Positions 53,030 to 62,538 are shown, counted from the stretch's first letter. The stretch: DNA of 64,000 nt from Streptomyces sp. NBC_00237 (GCF_026342435.1 NZ_JAPEMT010000001.1:671993-735992), one strand, 5' to 3'. Numbers and translations are program-made. Notes: a model not told the origin generated them from the letters alone.

Positions 53030-54280
53030 GTGACGACAGACCGGACCGAGAACGCCCGCGCCGCCGCCGCCCGCGTAACCTCCCCCCGCGCCCAGGGCGA
53101 CCAGGGCGCCCCGAGCGGGAAAGCTCCAGCCCCCCGCCCCCGCGCCCTCCTCGCCGCGCGCCTGCTGCTCGTCCTCTCGGTGGTCGCGCTCGCCACCCTC
53201 TTCGTGGTGACCCGCATCCCCCTCGGCGACACCCTCGTCTACCGGGCCGAGGGGCAGGCCGTCGTCAACGGCACCAGCCTCTACGACTTCGTGACGACCG
53301 AGTGGAAGCTCCCCGCGACCTACCCGCCCTTCGCGGCGATCCTCTTCGTACCGACGACCTGGCTGCCGGTCACCGCCATGAAGGTCTGCTTCTTCATCGG
53401 CAACCTGGCCCTCCTGGCCCTCCTCGTCCGCCTCTCCTGGCGCTTCGCCAAGCTCCCGAAGCGGCCCGAGCTGGTGACGGCCGCCACCGCCTTCGCGATC
53501 TGGCTGGAGCCGGTCTTCCAGACCTTCGTGTACGGGCAGATCAACCTCGTGCTGGCCTGCCTGGTGCTGTGGGACCTGACCCGCCCCCAGGGGTCCCTCG
53601 GCAAGGGCGTGGCGCTCGGGATCGCCGCCGGGATCAAGCTCACCCCGGCGATCTTCATCGTGTACCTGCTGATCACGGGCAAGGTCCGCAACGGCCTCAC
53701 CGCCCTCGCCTCCTTCGTCGCCACCGTCCTGTTCGGCATCCTCGTACTGCCGTCGGCGAGCCTGGACTTCTGGACCCGGCGGATGTTCGAGACGGACCGG
53801 GTCGGCAAGGTCTGGATCGTCGACAACCAGTCCCTCCAGGGCCTCCTCGCCCGCGCCATGAACTCCATGGAGCCCGGCCTCGTCTGGTTCGCCTGCGCCG
53901 TCGTCGTCGGCCTCGCCGGACTGTGGGTCGCCCGCCGTGCGGTGCGGGCCGGGCAGGAGGAGTGGGGCATCGTCGCCGTCGCCCTCACGATGCTGCTGGT
54001 CTCGCCGATCAGCTGGTCCCACCACTGGGTGTGGTGCGTGCCGCTGCTGGCGCTGCTGCTGGCCGAGGGACGCTACCGGCTCTCGATCGTGCTCGCCGTG
54101 CTGTTCACCGCCCGCAGCTTCTGGGCCTTCCCCCACCAGGGCGACACGGACATCGCGTACGGCCTGTGGGCGCAGCCCGCCCTGTCGCCGTACCCGCTCC
54201 TGGGACTGGCCCTGCTGGGCTGGCTGGCGTGGCGGCTGCGGGCGGCGAAAGCCACGCCCGTGAGCGCGAGCGCCACCTGA
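53030..54280 (+). CDS. GT87-type polyprenyl-phosphate mannosyltransferase
   Basis: 416 residues with about ten membrane helices. The first extracellular loop (LVYRAEGQAVVNGTSLYDF, TYPPFAAILF) has the conserved acid and the YPP motif of actinobacterial alpha-mannosyltransferases of family GT87; IAAGIKLTPAIFIVYL and SPISWSHHWVW are further family signatures. It should add mannose from polyprenyl-phosphomannose to a glycolipid or glycan outside the membrane. The 35-residue lead is disordered. Confidence 0.9.
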   Translation: MTTDRTENARAAAARVTSPRAQGDQGAPSGKAPAPRPRALLAARLLLVLSVVALATLFVVTRIPLGDTLVYRAEGQAVVNGTSLYDFVTTEWKLPATYPPFAAILFVPTTWLPVTAMKVCFFIGNLALLALLVRLSWRFAKLPKRPELVTAATAFAIWLEPVFQTFVYGQINLVLACLVLWDLTRPQGSLGKGVALGIAAGIKLTPAIFIVYLLITGKVRNGLTALASFVATVLFGILVLPSASLDFWTRRMFETDRVGKVWIVDNQSLQGLLARAMNSMEPGLVWFACAVVVGLAGLWVARRAVRAGQEEWGIVAVALTMLLVSPISWSHHWVWCVPLLALLLAEGRYRLSIVLAVLFTARSFWAFPHQGDTDIAYGLWAQPALSPYPLLGLALLGWLAWRLRAAKATPVSASAT

Positions 54281-54420
54281 GTACGTACGTGAGGGAGGCG
54301 TGAGGGAGTTCTGAGTGGGCGGGGGCGGGTCCCGCCCACTGCTGCCCCCGCCCCCGCCCCTGGTGCTGGTGGTGCAGATCCTCGACTCTGCCGTCCCCGG
54401 ACTTCCGCGCCCCGGAACCC

Positions 54421-54480
54421 GCACCGCCAGCCACCGCACCACCAGCCACCGCACCGCCAGCCACCGCACCACCAGCCACC
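54421..54480. repeat. 15-bp tandem repeat at the 3' side of the XPB gene
   Basis: GCACCGCCAGCCACC and GCACCACCAGCCACC alternate, four units in all, ending 11 bases before the minus-strand helicase stop. Non-coding. Confidence 0.85.
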
Positions 54481-54491
54481 GCACCCCCCGC

Positions 54492-56159
54492 TTACACCGC
54501 CTGCGGCCCCGGCCCCTGCCCCTCCGCCAGCAGATCGTCGGCATCCACGATCCGGTACGCGTACCCCTGCTCCGCCAGGAACCGCTGGCGGTGCGCCGCG
54601 AAGTCCTGGTCGATGGTGTCCCGCGCGACCACCGAGTAGAACCGCGCCTCGTGCCCGTCCGCCTTCGGCCGCAGTACGCGCCCGAGCCGCTGCGCCTCCT
54701 CCTGCCGCGACCCGAACGTGCCCGACACCTGGATCGCGACCGTCGCCTCCGGCAGGTCGATCGAGAAGTTCGCGACCTTGGACACGACGAGGACGCTCAG
54801 CTCGCCCGTCCGGAACGCGTCGAAGAGCTTCTCGCGCTGCGAGTTCGGCGTCTCGCCCTTGATGACGGGCGCCCCGAGGTGCTCGCCCAGCTCGTCGAGC
54901 TGGTCGATGTACTGGCCGATGACGAGGGTCTGCTCACCCTTGTGCTTGGCGACCAGCGCCTCCGTCACCTTCCGCTTGGTCGCCGTCGTCGCGCAGAAGC
55001 GGTACTTCTCCTCCGCCTCCGCCGTCGCGTAGGCGAGCCGCTCCGAGTCGGTCAGGTTGACCCGTACCTCCACGCAGTCGGCGGGCGCGATGTAGCCCTG
55101 CGCCTCGATCTCCTTCCACGGGGCGTCGAACCGCTTCGGCCCGATGAGCGAGAAGACGTCCGACTCCCGCCCGTCCTCCCGTACGAGAGTCGCCGTCAGG
55201 CCCAGCCGCCGCCGCGCCTGGAGATCGGCGGTGAACTTGAAGACGGGCGCGGGCAGCAGATGCACCTCGTCGTAGATCACCAGCCCCCAGTCCCGCGAGT
55301 CGAACAGCTCCAGGTGCGGGTACACACCCTTCCGCCGCGTCGTCAGCACCTGGTACGTGGCGATGGTGACCGGGCGGATCTCCTTCCTCGTACCGCTGTA
55401 CTCGCCGATCTCGTCCTCGGTCAGCGACGTCCGCTTCACCAGCTCGTGCTTCCACTGCCGCGCCGAGACCGTATTGGTCACCAGGATCAGGGTCGTCGCC
55501 TTCGCCTCGGCCATCGCACCGGCCCCGACCAGCGTCTTTCCCGCACCACACGGCAGTACGACCACACCCGACCCGCCGTGCCAGAAGCCCTCCACGGCCT
55601 GCTTCTGGTACGGGCGCAGCGACCACCCGTCCTCGGCCAGCTCGATCGGGTGGGCCTCGCCGTCCACGTACCCGGCGAGGTCCTCGGCGGGCCAGCCCAG
55701 CTTCAGCAGCGTCTGCTTGATCTGGCCGCGCTCGGAGGGGTGCACGGCGACCGTGTCCGGGTCGAGCCGCGCCCCGACCAGCGGCTGCACCTTCTTGGAG
55801 CGGAGGATCTCCTCCAGCACCGGGCGGTCGGTGGAGGTCAGCACGAGCCCGTGCACCGGGTGCTTGCTCAGCGTCAGCCGCCCGTACCGCGCCATCGTCT
55901 CGGCGACGTCCACCAGCAGGGCGTGCGGAACCGGGTACCGCGAGAACTCCACCAGCGCGTCGACGACCTGCTCGGCGTCGTGCCCGGCGGCCCGCGCGTT
56001 CCACAGGCCGAGCGGGGTCAGGCGGTAGGTGTGGATGTGCTCCGGTGCGCGCTCCAGCTCCGCGAACGGCGCGATGGCACGACGGCAGGCGTCCGCCCGC
56101 TCGTGATCGACTTCCAGGAGGAGCGTCTTGTCGCTCTGGACGATGAGAGGTCCGTTCAA
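54492..56159 (-). CDS. XPB-type DNA repair helicase
   Basis: 555 residues of superfamily 2. An N-terminal damage-recognition-like domain (about 1-180) leads to RPYQKQAVEGFW, Walker A GCGAGKT (about 206), IYDEVHLLPA (DEVH box), the XPB-specific RED motif in LTATLVREDGRESD, and helicase C motifs VLVVSKVANFSIDLPEA and GSRQEEAQRLGRVLRPK. It unwinds DNA 3' to 5', probably in repair. Its partner-like helicase-associated protein is encoded upstream on the same strand beyond a VanZ gene. Confidence 0.95.
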   Translation of the reverse strand: MNGPLIVQSDKTLLLEVDHERADACRRAIAPFAELERAPEHIHTYRLTPLGLWNARAAGHDAEQVVDALVEFSRYPVPHALLVDVAETMARYGRLTLSKHPVHGLVLTSTDRPVLEEILRSKKVQPLVGARLDPDTVAVHPSERGQIKQTLLKLGWPAEDLAGYVDGEAHPIELAEDGWSLRPYQKQAVEGFWHGGSGVVVLPCGAGKTLVGAGAMAEAKATTLILVTNTVSARQWKHELVKRTSLTEDEIGEYSGTRKEIRPVTIATYQVLTTRRKGVYPHLELFDSRDWGLVIYDEVHLLPAPVFKFTADLQARRRLGLTATLVREDGRESDVFSLIGPKRFDAPWKEIEAQGYIAPADCVEVRVNLTDSERLAYATAEAEEKYRFCATTATKRKVTEALVAKHKGEQTLVIGQYIDQLDELGEHLGAPVIKGETPNSQREKLFDAFRTGELSVLVVSKVANFSIDLPEATVAIQVSGTFGSRQEEAQRLGRVLRPKADGHEARFYSVVARDTIDQDFAAHRQRFLAEQGYAYRIVDADDLLAEGQGPGPQAV

Positions 56160-56257
56160 CGCCGTGAGTCCTTCCGCGCGCGGTCAAACCTCCAGTGTGC
56201 CTCACGCGCCCCCGGGCGGCGGGTGAGAGCCGCGATCGAGGGGGTAAGCGAGAGGCC

Positions 56258-56917
56258 ATGACTGCCGAACGCACGCCCGCCGCCGACGCGGCACCGCGCC
56301 CCCTGTGGACCTGGGTGGTCTTACGGACGGCCCTGATCCTCCTCGCCTTCCTCGTGCTGATCGCCTTCTCCGTCGTCCTGGCCAAGCTGACCCTGGTCCC
56401 CTCGCCCGCCTCCGAGGGGCTCGTGCACAGCAATCTGCGGCCGGGGGACTCGCTGCGGCAGTACGCGCGGGACTACACCTTCCTGGCCGCCTGCAAGCAG
56501 GTCGGGGGGAACGTCCTGCTGGGGGTGCCGTTCGGGGTGCTGCTGCCGATCCTGGGGCCGAGGCGGTGGCGGTTCCTGCGGATGCTCTTCGCGACGGTCG
56601 CCGTGATCGTGCTGGTCGAGCTGGCGCAGGGGGCGATCGTCACCGGGCGGGCCTTCGACGTGGACGACGTGATCATGAATACGACGGGCGCGCTGATCGG
56701 GTACCTGGTGCTGGGGAGGCGGCTGGGACGCGTGGTGCACCGGAAGCGGTTCCGGGAGGAGCCGCCCGTCACCGACGGTCCCGCCGATGAGGATGCTGCA
56801 GGAGGTCCCGCCGCCGGGCGGCCCGAGCCGGCGGGACCCGGGACCGGGAAGGCGTCCCGGTGGAGCCGGGGGCGGCGGCTCGGCAGGTCCGGGGGCGCCG
56901 CCGCCCGTACTCCGTGA
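56258..56917 (+). CDS. VanZ-family membrane protein
   Basis: 219 residues with about four helices. HSNLRPGDSLRQYARDY, NVLLGVPFGVLLPIL and GRAFDVDDVIMNTTGALIGYLVL are the VanZ-like signature. VanZ gives low-level teicoplanin resistance in enterococci; in Streptomyces such proteins are common and unassigned. ATG 56258 follows GAGAGGCC. The C-terminal 50 residues are a basic Gly/Pro tail. It converges on the next gene with 10 bases between stops. Confidence 0.88.
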   Translation: MTAERTPAADAAPRPLWTWVVLRTALILLAFLVLIAFSVVLAKLTLVPSPASEGLVHSNLRPGDSLRQYARDYTFLAACKQVGGNVLLGVPFGVLLPILGPRRWRFLRMLFATVAVIVLVELAQGAIVTGRAFDVDDVIMNTTGALIGYLVLGRRLGRVVHRKRFREEPPVTDGPADEDAAGGPAAGRPEPAGPGTGKASRWSRGRRLGRSGGAAARTP

Positions 56918-56927
56918 CCGGGCCCGA

Positions 56928-59576
56928 CTAGGCCGGGTCGTCGGCCAGTTCCGCGACCCCCGTGATGCGGTGCAGGGGGTACGTCTTCACCTGGTCCGCT
57001 GTGTGGTCGTACGCCGTCACGAACCCGCCCTCGACCCGTACGGGCGCGATGACGCGCTGGCTCGCCGCGCCGTCCGCGTTGACGTAGCCGATCCACAGGG
57101 TCGAGCCCGTCATGGCCGCCGCCTGGACGGTCGCGAGGGTCTCGGCGGAGGAGGTGCGGGGGAGGGAGGAACCGGGCGTGTGCGGCGCGGGGGTCCCCGT
57201 GGGCTTGTGGACCGCGTGGGCGGCCATGTCGCCCGCGCGGATCGCGTGCAGCGCCGCGTGCAGGAGGGTTTCGTCCGGTACGGGAGGACCCTCCGGCACC
57301 GGGGCGGGGGCCGTGCGGGGCGGCGTGCGGTGGGCGTCCGCGCGGGTGATCAGGACGTCGCCGGCGGCCGATTCGGCGGCCGGGGCGAAGCCCATGGAGC
57401 GCAGTCCTTCCAGGAGCGCGGCGGGTTCGGTGCGGGAGGCCAGGACGGTCGGGGCGAGGCGGCGCAGGCCCAGTCCCGCCGAGCGCTTGTCGGCCAGGAT
57501 CTCGCCCAGTACGGCGTCGTCGTCGCAGCGTACGTACGAGGACGCCGAGCCCACGCGGAGGTGGCCGTGGCGTCGGGCGACGTCGTCGATCAGGTAGCTG
57601 AGGGGCTGCGGGACCGGGGTGCGGCTGTGCGCGGCGAGGAAGGCGTGCAGGTCGGCGGCGGCCAGACCGGAGTCCAGGGCGCGGCGCACCGAGCCCGGGG
57701 TGAAGCGGTAGACGGTCGCGCCGCCCCGGCTCTCGATGTCGGCGAGCGCGGCGAGGGTCTCGGCCAGGGGCCGCTGGAGCGGGCCGGGGGCCACGGCGGT
57801 CAGGTCGGCCTGGAGGAGGACGTGGTCCAGGGGCTCGGGAATGAGCGGGGCGAGGAGCGCGGAGGCGCGGAGGGCCGCCGAGGCGGCCTCGGCCTCGGTG
57901 GGGAGGGAGGCGGGGGTTCCCCCGGTGTCCGCCTCCGTGCCGTCGGTGTCCGCCTGGGCGGGGTCGGAGCCCGCCCGCGTGTCCCGCGTGCCGTCGAGGC
58001 CGGCCAGGGCGCGGCCGTGGGCCGACAGGGCGCCCCGGCCGGTCACGCCGAGGAGCTCCGCCTCGTTCATGGCCCACAGGGCGAGGCGGGCGCGGAGTTC
58101 GCCCGTGGTGCCGCGTTGCGGGCGTTCCCAGCGGAGGCGGGCGAGGACCGCTTCCGGGTCGGGGGCGGTGCCCTCCGGGAGCGCGGCGAGCAGGGTGAGG
58201 ACCCGGCGGCGCACCTCGGGGGCGGCGGAGCGGTCCAGGTCGGGGCCGAGCACGGACAGGGTGCGGCCCTTCGCGTCCTGGCCGCCGACCAGGCCCGACG
58301 TACGGGTCGCGCGCAGCCAGGCGGCGGCGAGCCTGGACCAGCGGTCCTGCGGCGGGAGGTCGAGCCAGGTGTCGTAGAAGGGGGTCGGGGCGTAGCGCTC
58401 GTCGCTCTCGCCGTCGGAGGCCAGCAGGCCCGCCGCGTAGGAGAGTTCGAGCCAGAAGGCGGTGGACTGCTCGGTGAGGTCGCGGGCGGTGGCCGTCCGC
58501 TTGAGGTCGCGGACGCTGAGGCCGCCCGAGCGCAGGACGGGCGGGCCGCCCCTGTCCCAGCCCTTGAGGAGCTCCTCGACGGTGGACAGGGCGGCGAACG
58601 CCTGGCCCGCCGCCGTCAGGTCCACCATCTTCGGGTCGTGGGCGGGGGCCGGGACGAGCTCCGGAGGGGCGGGTTCCGTGGTGCGGTGGGCGCGGCCCGC
58701 ACGCAGGTGCAGGGCGGCCTCCCGGGGCAGGACGACCGTACGGGCGCTGGTGGGCAGGAGCAGGCCGTGGTCGCGCAGCCAGCGCACGGGCGGGGCCGGG
58801 TCCGAGCTGACTTCGCCGTACGGAGGACCCCACACGAGGCGGTCGAGGACGGTGAGCGCGTCGGACGGGGCGGTGTCCAGCAGGGCGTCCATGCGGGGGC
58901 GGTCGGTGAACAGCGAGGTGAGGGCGCGGACGGCGGAGACCGGGTCGTGGGTGGTGGGGATGCCGATCGCCCGCAGGATCTCCTGGAGGCGGGTCGGGGA
59001 CATCCCGGTGGTCGCCTCGGCGACGGTCGGGCCCAGGCCCGTGGGGGACGGGTGCGTGGCGGACGGCGCGAGGAGCTCGCGGGCGGTGCGGACCAGGCGG
59101 AGCCGGTCGTCGGCGCCCCAGACGAGGGCCTGCTCACGCAGGGTGTGCACGGCGTGCGGGAGCGCGGCGGCGGTCGCCGGGTCGCCCTCGTCGCCGGTCA
59201 TGAGGTGGAGCAGCACGTCGTACGGGGCCGGGTCCTGGGCCACCGCGAGGGCCTCGGCTGCCTGGAGCGAGAACCGGTCGAGCCGCTCCAGGGCGCGCAC
59301 CACGGAAGCCCGGGTTCCGGCCCGCGTGGCGAGGAGCGTGAGGTCGCCCGGGACCGGGTTGAGGAGGTCGGGGCGGGTGCGCAGGAGCGCCGCGAGGGAC
59401 GGGTCGGGCCGGGTGCGCAGGGACTCGGCCAGGGTCCGCGGAGGGCTGGCGTCCGGAGGGGCGGAGGGCGTGCTCGGGCGCGGCGGTGGCGTGTTCGGTG
59501 TCACGGCCGCCGTGCGGTTCCCGGTGGTGAATTGTTCGGGCACGTGCGCCTCCAGGTCGCGCTCGCTGGTCCCCAT
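56928..59576 (-). CDS. Helicase-associated protein (XPB partner type) with C-terminal WYL-like domain
   Basis: 882 residues. After a Pro-rich lead, residues 40-200 (LAESLRTRPDPSLAALLRTRPDLL, LLATRAGTRASVVRALERLD) and the middle match the actinobacterial helicase-associated family; residues about 600-740 (HVLLQADLTAVAPGPL, RFTPGSVRRALD, YVRCDDDAVLGEIL) resemble the domain that accompanies XPB helicases, and the end (TLWIGYVNADGAASQRVIAPVRVEGGFVTAYD) looks like a WYL-type ligand or DNA-end sensor. No ATPase motifs, so probably a regulator or accessory of the XPB helicase. Confidence 0.82.
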   Translation of the reverse strand: MGTSERDLEAHVPEQFTTGNRTAAVTPNTPPPRPSTPSAPPDASPPRTLAESLRTRPDPSLAALLRTRPDLLNPVPGDLTLLATRAGTRASVVRALERLDRFSLQAAEALAVAQDPAPYDVLLHLMTGDEGDPATAAALPHAVHTLREQALVWGADDRLRLVRTARELLAPSATHPSPTGLGPTVAEATTGMSPTRLQEILRAIGIPTTHDPVSAVRALTSLFTDRPRMDALLDTAPSDALTVLDRLVWGPPYGEVSSDPAPPVRWLRDHGLLLPTSARTVVLPREAALHLRAGRAHRTTEPAPPELVPAPAHDPKMVDLTAAGQAFAALSTVEELLKGWDRGGPPVLRSGGLSVRDLKRTATARDLTEQSTAFWLELSYAAGLLASDGESDERYAPTPFYDTWLDLPPQDRWSRLAAAWLRATRTSGLVGGQDAKGRTLSVLGPDLDRSAAPEVRRRVLTLLAALPEGTAPDPEAVLARLRWERPQRGTTGELRARLALWAMNEAELLGVTGRGALSAHGRALAGLDGTRDTRAGSDPAQADTDGTEADTGGTPASLPTEAEAASAALRASALLAPLIPEPLDHVLLQADLTAVAPGPLQRPLAETLAALADIESRGGATVYRFTPGSVRRALDSGLAAADLHAFLAAHSRTPVPQPLSYLIDDVARRHGHLRVGSASSYVRCDDDAVLGEILADKRSAGLGLRRLAPTVLASRTEPAALLEGLRSMGFAPAAESAAGDVLITRADAHRTPPRTAPAPVPEGPPVPDETLLHAALHAIRAGDMAAHAVHKPTGTPAPHTPGSSLPRTSSAETLATVQAAAMTGSTLWIGYVNADGAASQRVIAPVRVEGGFVTAYDHTADQVKTYPLHRITGVAELADDPA

Positions 59577-59775
59577 CCGCCCCACGTTAGCCCCTGGAGC
59601 GCCCCCTCCCGAGCGCCAGGCGCTAACGTCGGTCCCGGGCGGGTCGGCAACTGGGCGTGGCGGACGGGCACTTGCGGGGTACGAGATCCACGTACGAGTT
59701 CACGGCGTACCGAAGCCGTCGGGGCACGCGGGACAGACAGCGCAGCAGGCTGCGGAGCACGTAGGGACGGACGTC

Positions 59776-60861
59776 GTGGGCATCGAGAGCGACCAGCTGG
59801 TCTTCGACTACCTGAGCCGGGTCGGCGACCTCGCCCAGCAGCGCCAGCTGACCTCCGGCGACAGGATGCGCCTGGTCAGCGCGTTGCGCGGGGAGATCGA
59901 CCGGCAGCGGTCCAAGGCGATCGGCGGGCCGGACAGCTCGGCCGCCGTGCAGCGGATCCTGGGCAGGCTCGGGACCCCCGACGAGATCGTCGACGCGGCG
60001 GACGGGGGCGGGGTGGAGGCCGTCCTGTCCGCCCGTACGTCACGGAAGGTGCCCCGGCAGCGGCGCACCGCCCCGGGCGGGGCGGGGCGGGCCGAGACGC
60101 CGGTGGGGTTCGGGAAGCCGACGGGGTTCGGGAAGCCGGTGGGGTTCGAGAAGGGGGACGCCGCGCCGCCGTCGTCCGGGCCCTCGTCGCCGCATGTCGC
60201 GGGCACCGATGAGCTGGGCTCGGGGGACGCCGACTGGTGGCGCACGGAACCGGGCCCGTTCGGGGGGCTCGGGACGGCCGTTCCGGGCTTCACCGGGGGT
60301 GTGGAGATCCCGGAGATACTCCGGCCGCCCGAGGAGGACGAGGAGGATTCCGCCAAGGGTCCCGGCAAAGGCCCCGCCGAGGGGGAGGCGGAGCCTGAGG
60401 GGCGGCGGCGGTGGATTCCGGCGGGGCTGCGGAGGCGGCGTGCGGGGGTACCGGTCGTCGAGGAGGCCGAGGCCGAGGGCGGGACCGAGGAGCCGGTGCG
60501 GGCCCCGCTGGTACCGCGCGGGAGCCCCTTCCTGCTGCTGGCCGCGGCCCTGCTGGTGGCGGGGGCCGTGGCCGGGAACCTGCTGCTCCTGCTGGGCGGC
60601 TGGTTCCTCACGTACGTCTCGCGCAGGCTCAGCCGCGCCGAGGCGAAGTGGGCGGCCATCGGGCTGCCCGGGGTGGTGCTGGTGGGGGGCGCGGTGTGGC
60701 TGTGGGGGCGCACGGAAGGCAAGTGGGGCGCCCCGCTGTCGCTCCAGGCGGAGGGGGCGATGGGGGAGGCGCTGACGGGCCTGTGGCCGGTGCTGATGAG
60801 GGTGGCGGCGGTGGCCTCGGCCCTCTTCGTGGTGTGGCGGGCACGGCGGATGAGCCCGTAG
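59776..60861 (+). CDS. HAAS-domain membrane protein
   Basis: 361 residues. Residues 5-80 (FDYLSRVGDLAQQRQLTSGD, RLVSALRGEIDRQRS, RILGRLGTPDEIVDAA) match the HAAS/DUF1700 signalling helix bundle. A long disordered stretch with three GFGKP-type repeats and acidic Pro runs follows, then three to four membrane helices (FLLLAAALLVAGAVAGNLLL and on). Such proteins relay signals at the membrane, sometimes with PadR regulators; none is adjacent. GTG 59776 follows AGGGACGG; the frame is open much further upstream across the opposite gene. Confidence 0.8.
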   Translation: MGIESDQLVFDYLSRVGDLAQQRQLTSGDRMRLVSALRGEIDRQRSKAIGGPDSSAAVQRILGRLGTPDEIVDAADGGGVEAVLSARTSRKVPRQRRTAPGGAGRAETPVGFGKPTGFGKPVGFEKGDAAPPSSGPSSPHVAGTDELGSGDADWWRTEPGPFGGLGTAVPGFTGGVEIPEILRPPEEDEEDSAKGPGKGPAEGEAEPEGRRRWIPAGLRRRRAGVPVVEEAEAEGGTEEPVRAPLVPRGSPFLLLAAALLVAGAVAGNLLLLLGGWFLTYVSRRLSRAEAKWAAIGLPGVVLVGGAVWLWGRTEGKWGAPLSLQAEGAMGEALTGLWPVLMRVAAVASALFVVWRARRMSP

Positions 60862-60892
60862 GGCGCCGATGGGCGTGCGGGGGTGAGTCGGG

Positions 60893-60995
60893 GTCCCACG
60901 ACGGGTGCACCGCACCCGGAGGTGCCCGCGGCGGGCCACCCCAAGCCCTTCCTCCCCCCAAGCTCTCAACTCCGTTCGAGCAGGGGAGACCCCTC
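60893..60995. repeat. Short copy of the dispersed intergenic repeat, overlapping a gene end
   Basis: Similar to 44270-44350: the word CAAGCTCTCAACTCCGTTCG plus AGCAGGGGAGACCCC occurs in both (one base differs). Here it supplies the stop codon and last residues of the HAD gene on the minus strand. Confidence 0.75.
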
Positions 60996-61670
60996 CAACG
61001 GGCCGGAGGTGCGTGACGGGCTGGAACCGGTCACCGAGCGGAACCACTCCGGGAACTCCGTCAGATCGCGGAGGACCACGTCCGCGCCCGCCTCCCGCAG
61101 GGCCTCCGCACCGTACGGACCCGTCGTCACGCCCACTGCGACCGCGTCCGCCGCCTTCGCGCCCCGGATGTCCCCCAGGTGGTCGCCCACGTACACCCGC
61201 GCCCCCTCCTCCCGGAGCGCCAGCGCCTTGCCCTCCGCCCAGACGTTGCCCGCGAGCGCGTCGACCTCGATGCCCAGGTGGGACAGGTGGAGCTTCGCGT
61301 TCGGCTCCCACTTGCCGGTGACGACCAGCACCCGGCCGCCCGCCGCCCGGACCGCCGCGACCGCCTCCCGCGCCCCCGGCAGCGCCGTCGAGGGCTCGAT
61401 CGCGTACGACGGGTACAGGGCGCGGTAGCGGTCGGCGATCTCCTCGACCCGCTCGGCGGGGAACCAGTTCGCGATCTCCTGCTCCAGCGGCGGGCCGAGC
61501 CGCGTGACCACCAGGTCCGCGTCGATCGGCACGCCCGTCTCGACCGAGAGCCGCCGGTACGCGGCCCGGATGCCGGGGCGCGAGTCGATCAGCGTCATGT
61601 CGAGGTCGAAACCGATCGCGAAGGGAGCGGAGAGAGGGGTTTCGGCGGGCTGGGCAGGCGCGGAAGTCAT
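60966..61670 (-). CDS. HAD-family phosphatase
   Basis: 234 residues. IGFDLDMTLIDSRPGI is motif I with DxD, VLVVTGKW motif II, YVGDHLGDIRGAKAADA motif IV; a helical cap lies between (about 40-95). Methionine replaces the usual Gly in DLDxT, as in several actinobacterial phosphoglycolate-phosphatase-like proteins. The last eight residues (SPLLERS) and the stop come from the dispersed repeat, so the natural C terminus may have been altered. Confidence 0.88.
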   Translation of the reverse strand: MTSAPAQPAETPLSAPFAIGFDLDMTLIDSRPGIRAAYRRLSVETGVPIDADLVVTRLGPPLEQEIANWFPAERVEEIADRYRALYPSYAIEPSTALPGAREAVAAVRAAGGRVLVVTGKWEPNAKLHLSHLGIEVDALAGNVWAEGKALALREEGARVYVGDHLGDIRGAKAADAVAVGVTTGPYGAEALREAGADVVLRDLTEFPEWFRSVTGSSPSRTSGPLEGSPLLERS

Positions 61671-61749
61671 GTCGCCATTGTGCCGGGACGGCCCCGAATG
61701 CCCACCCCTGCGTTGAGGGCCGCCTCACCTCCGCGACGGCCCGCCCGTC

Positions 61750-62030
61750 GTCCCGTACCCGTGACACGTACCCGATGGACCGTCCGGATGGCTGCGGCGT
61801 CGCCCCCGAAGCCGTACTCCCGGACGTGGTCCCAGAGGTGCTATCGCGTCAATGCGCGTCCCGCGTCCCGCGTGCGGTCCGGTACGGAGCGGATGCGGGC
61901 GATCAGCTCCGCCAGGCTGAAGGGCTTCGTCATGTGGTCGTCGCCCACGGTCGGCCCGGCTAACTTCTCCACGGCGCCGTCGCTCGCGGTCAGGAACACG
62001 ACGGGCACCCGGCCCGCGCCCTCGCCTTCG
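61750..62030 (-). pseudogene. Remnant of an OmpR-family response regulator
   Basis: On the minus strand 62015-61855 encodes VPVVFLTASDGAVEKLAG followed by GDDHMTKPFSLAELIARIRS, the end of a receiver domain with the conserved Thr/Ala and TKPF lysine. An in-frame TAG (61843-61841) follows, then in the same frame WDHVREYGFGGDAA (61834-), the part of a winged helix normally some 60 residues further on. The receiver start with its phosphorylated Asp and most of the DNA-binding domain are missing, so the gene is deleted and dead. It contains a rare TTA codon. Confidence 0.75.
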
Positions 62031-62066
62031 ACGCCCGACGCCGGTGCGCCCCTCAGACCCTGCGGG

Positions 62067-62321
62067 TCAGACCCCGCGGGCCGCGCGCCGCTGCGCCGCG
62101 ATCGACGTCAGCACACCGGCCGCCGCGACCACGAAACCGACGCCCATCAGCATGCACACCGCGTAGGCGATCGACGGGAAGGGTTCGGTGCCCAGGAACA
62201 GCGGCGCCACCGTCACCAGCGTCGCGACAGCCCCGATGAAGAAGACGACTCCACCGACGCGAACCAGCCGATCGCCGGCCGTGGACTCCGAGGACTCTGT
62301 CGTACGGGTTTCATTGCTCAC
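62067..62321 (-). CDS. Small two-helix membrane protein
   Basis: 84 residues: a polar start, two hydrophobic helices (VGGVVFFIGAVATLVTVAPLF and YAVCMLMGVGFVVAAAGVL) and a basic end. No family recognised beyond small actinobacterial integral membrane proteins. GTG 62321 is chosen as it leaves a normal polar lead; the frame continues to 62384 with no better start. Confidence 0.75.
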   Translation of the reverse strand: MSNETRTTESSESTAGDRLVRVGGVVFFIGAVATLVTVAPLFLGTEPFPSIAYAVCMLMGVGFVVAAAGVLTSIAAQRRAARGV

Positions 62322-62538
62322 CCGGCAAGGGTAGTTCCCAGCCCTGGGAGTCGGCCCGGGGCCCGACGGCTCCGGGGCGGCCACAGGGCGGGAACGCGGG
62401 AAGCTCCGGCGGCTCTTGTCAGCGGCGTACAGAGCATTAGCCTGGTGAGTGGCGGGTCACTGGAGACCCGCTGCAGTGCTATCCGGACCCGTTTTCGCGG
62501 CCGTCCGGACCCGACGAGTACGAGGACGAGGACAGACG

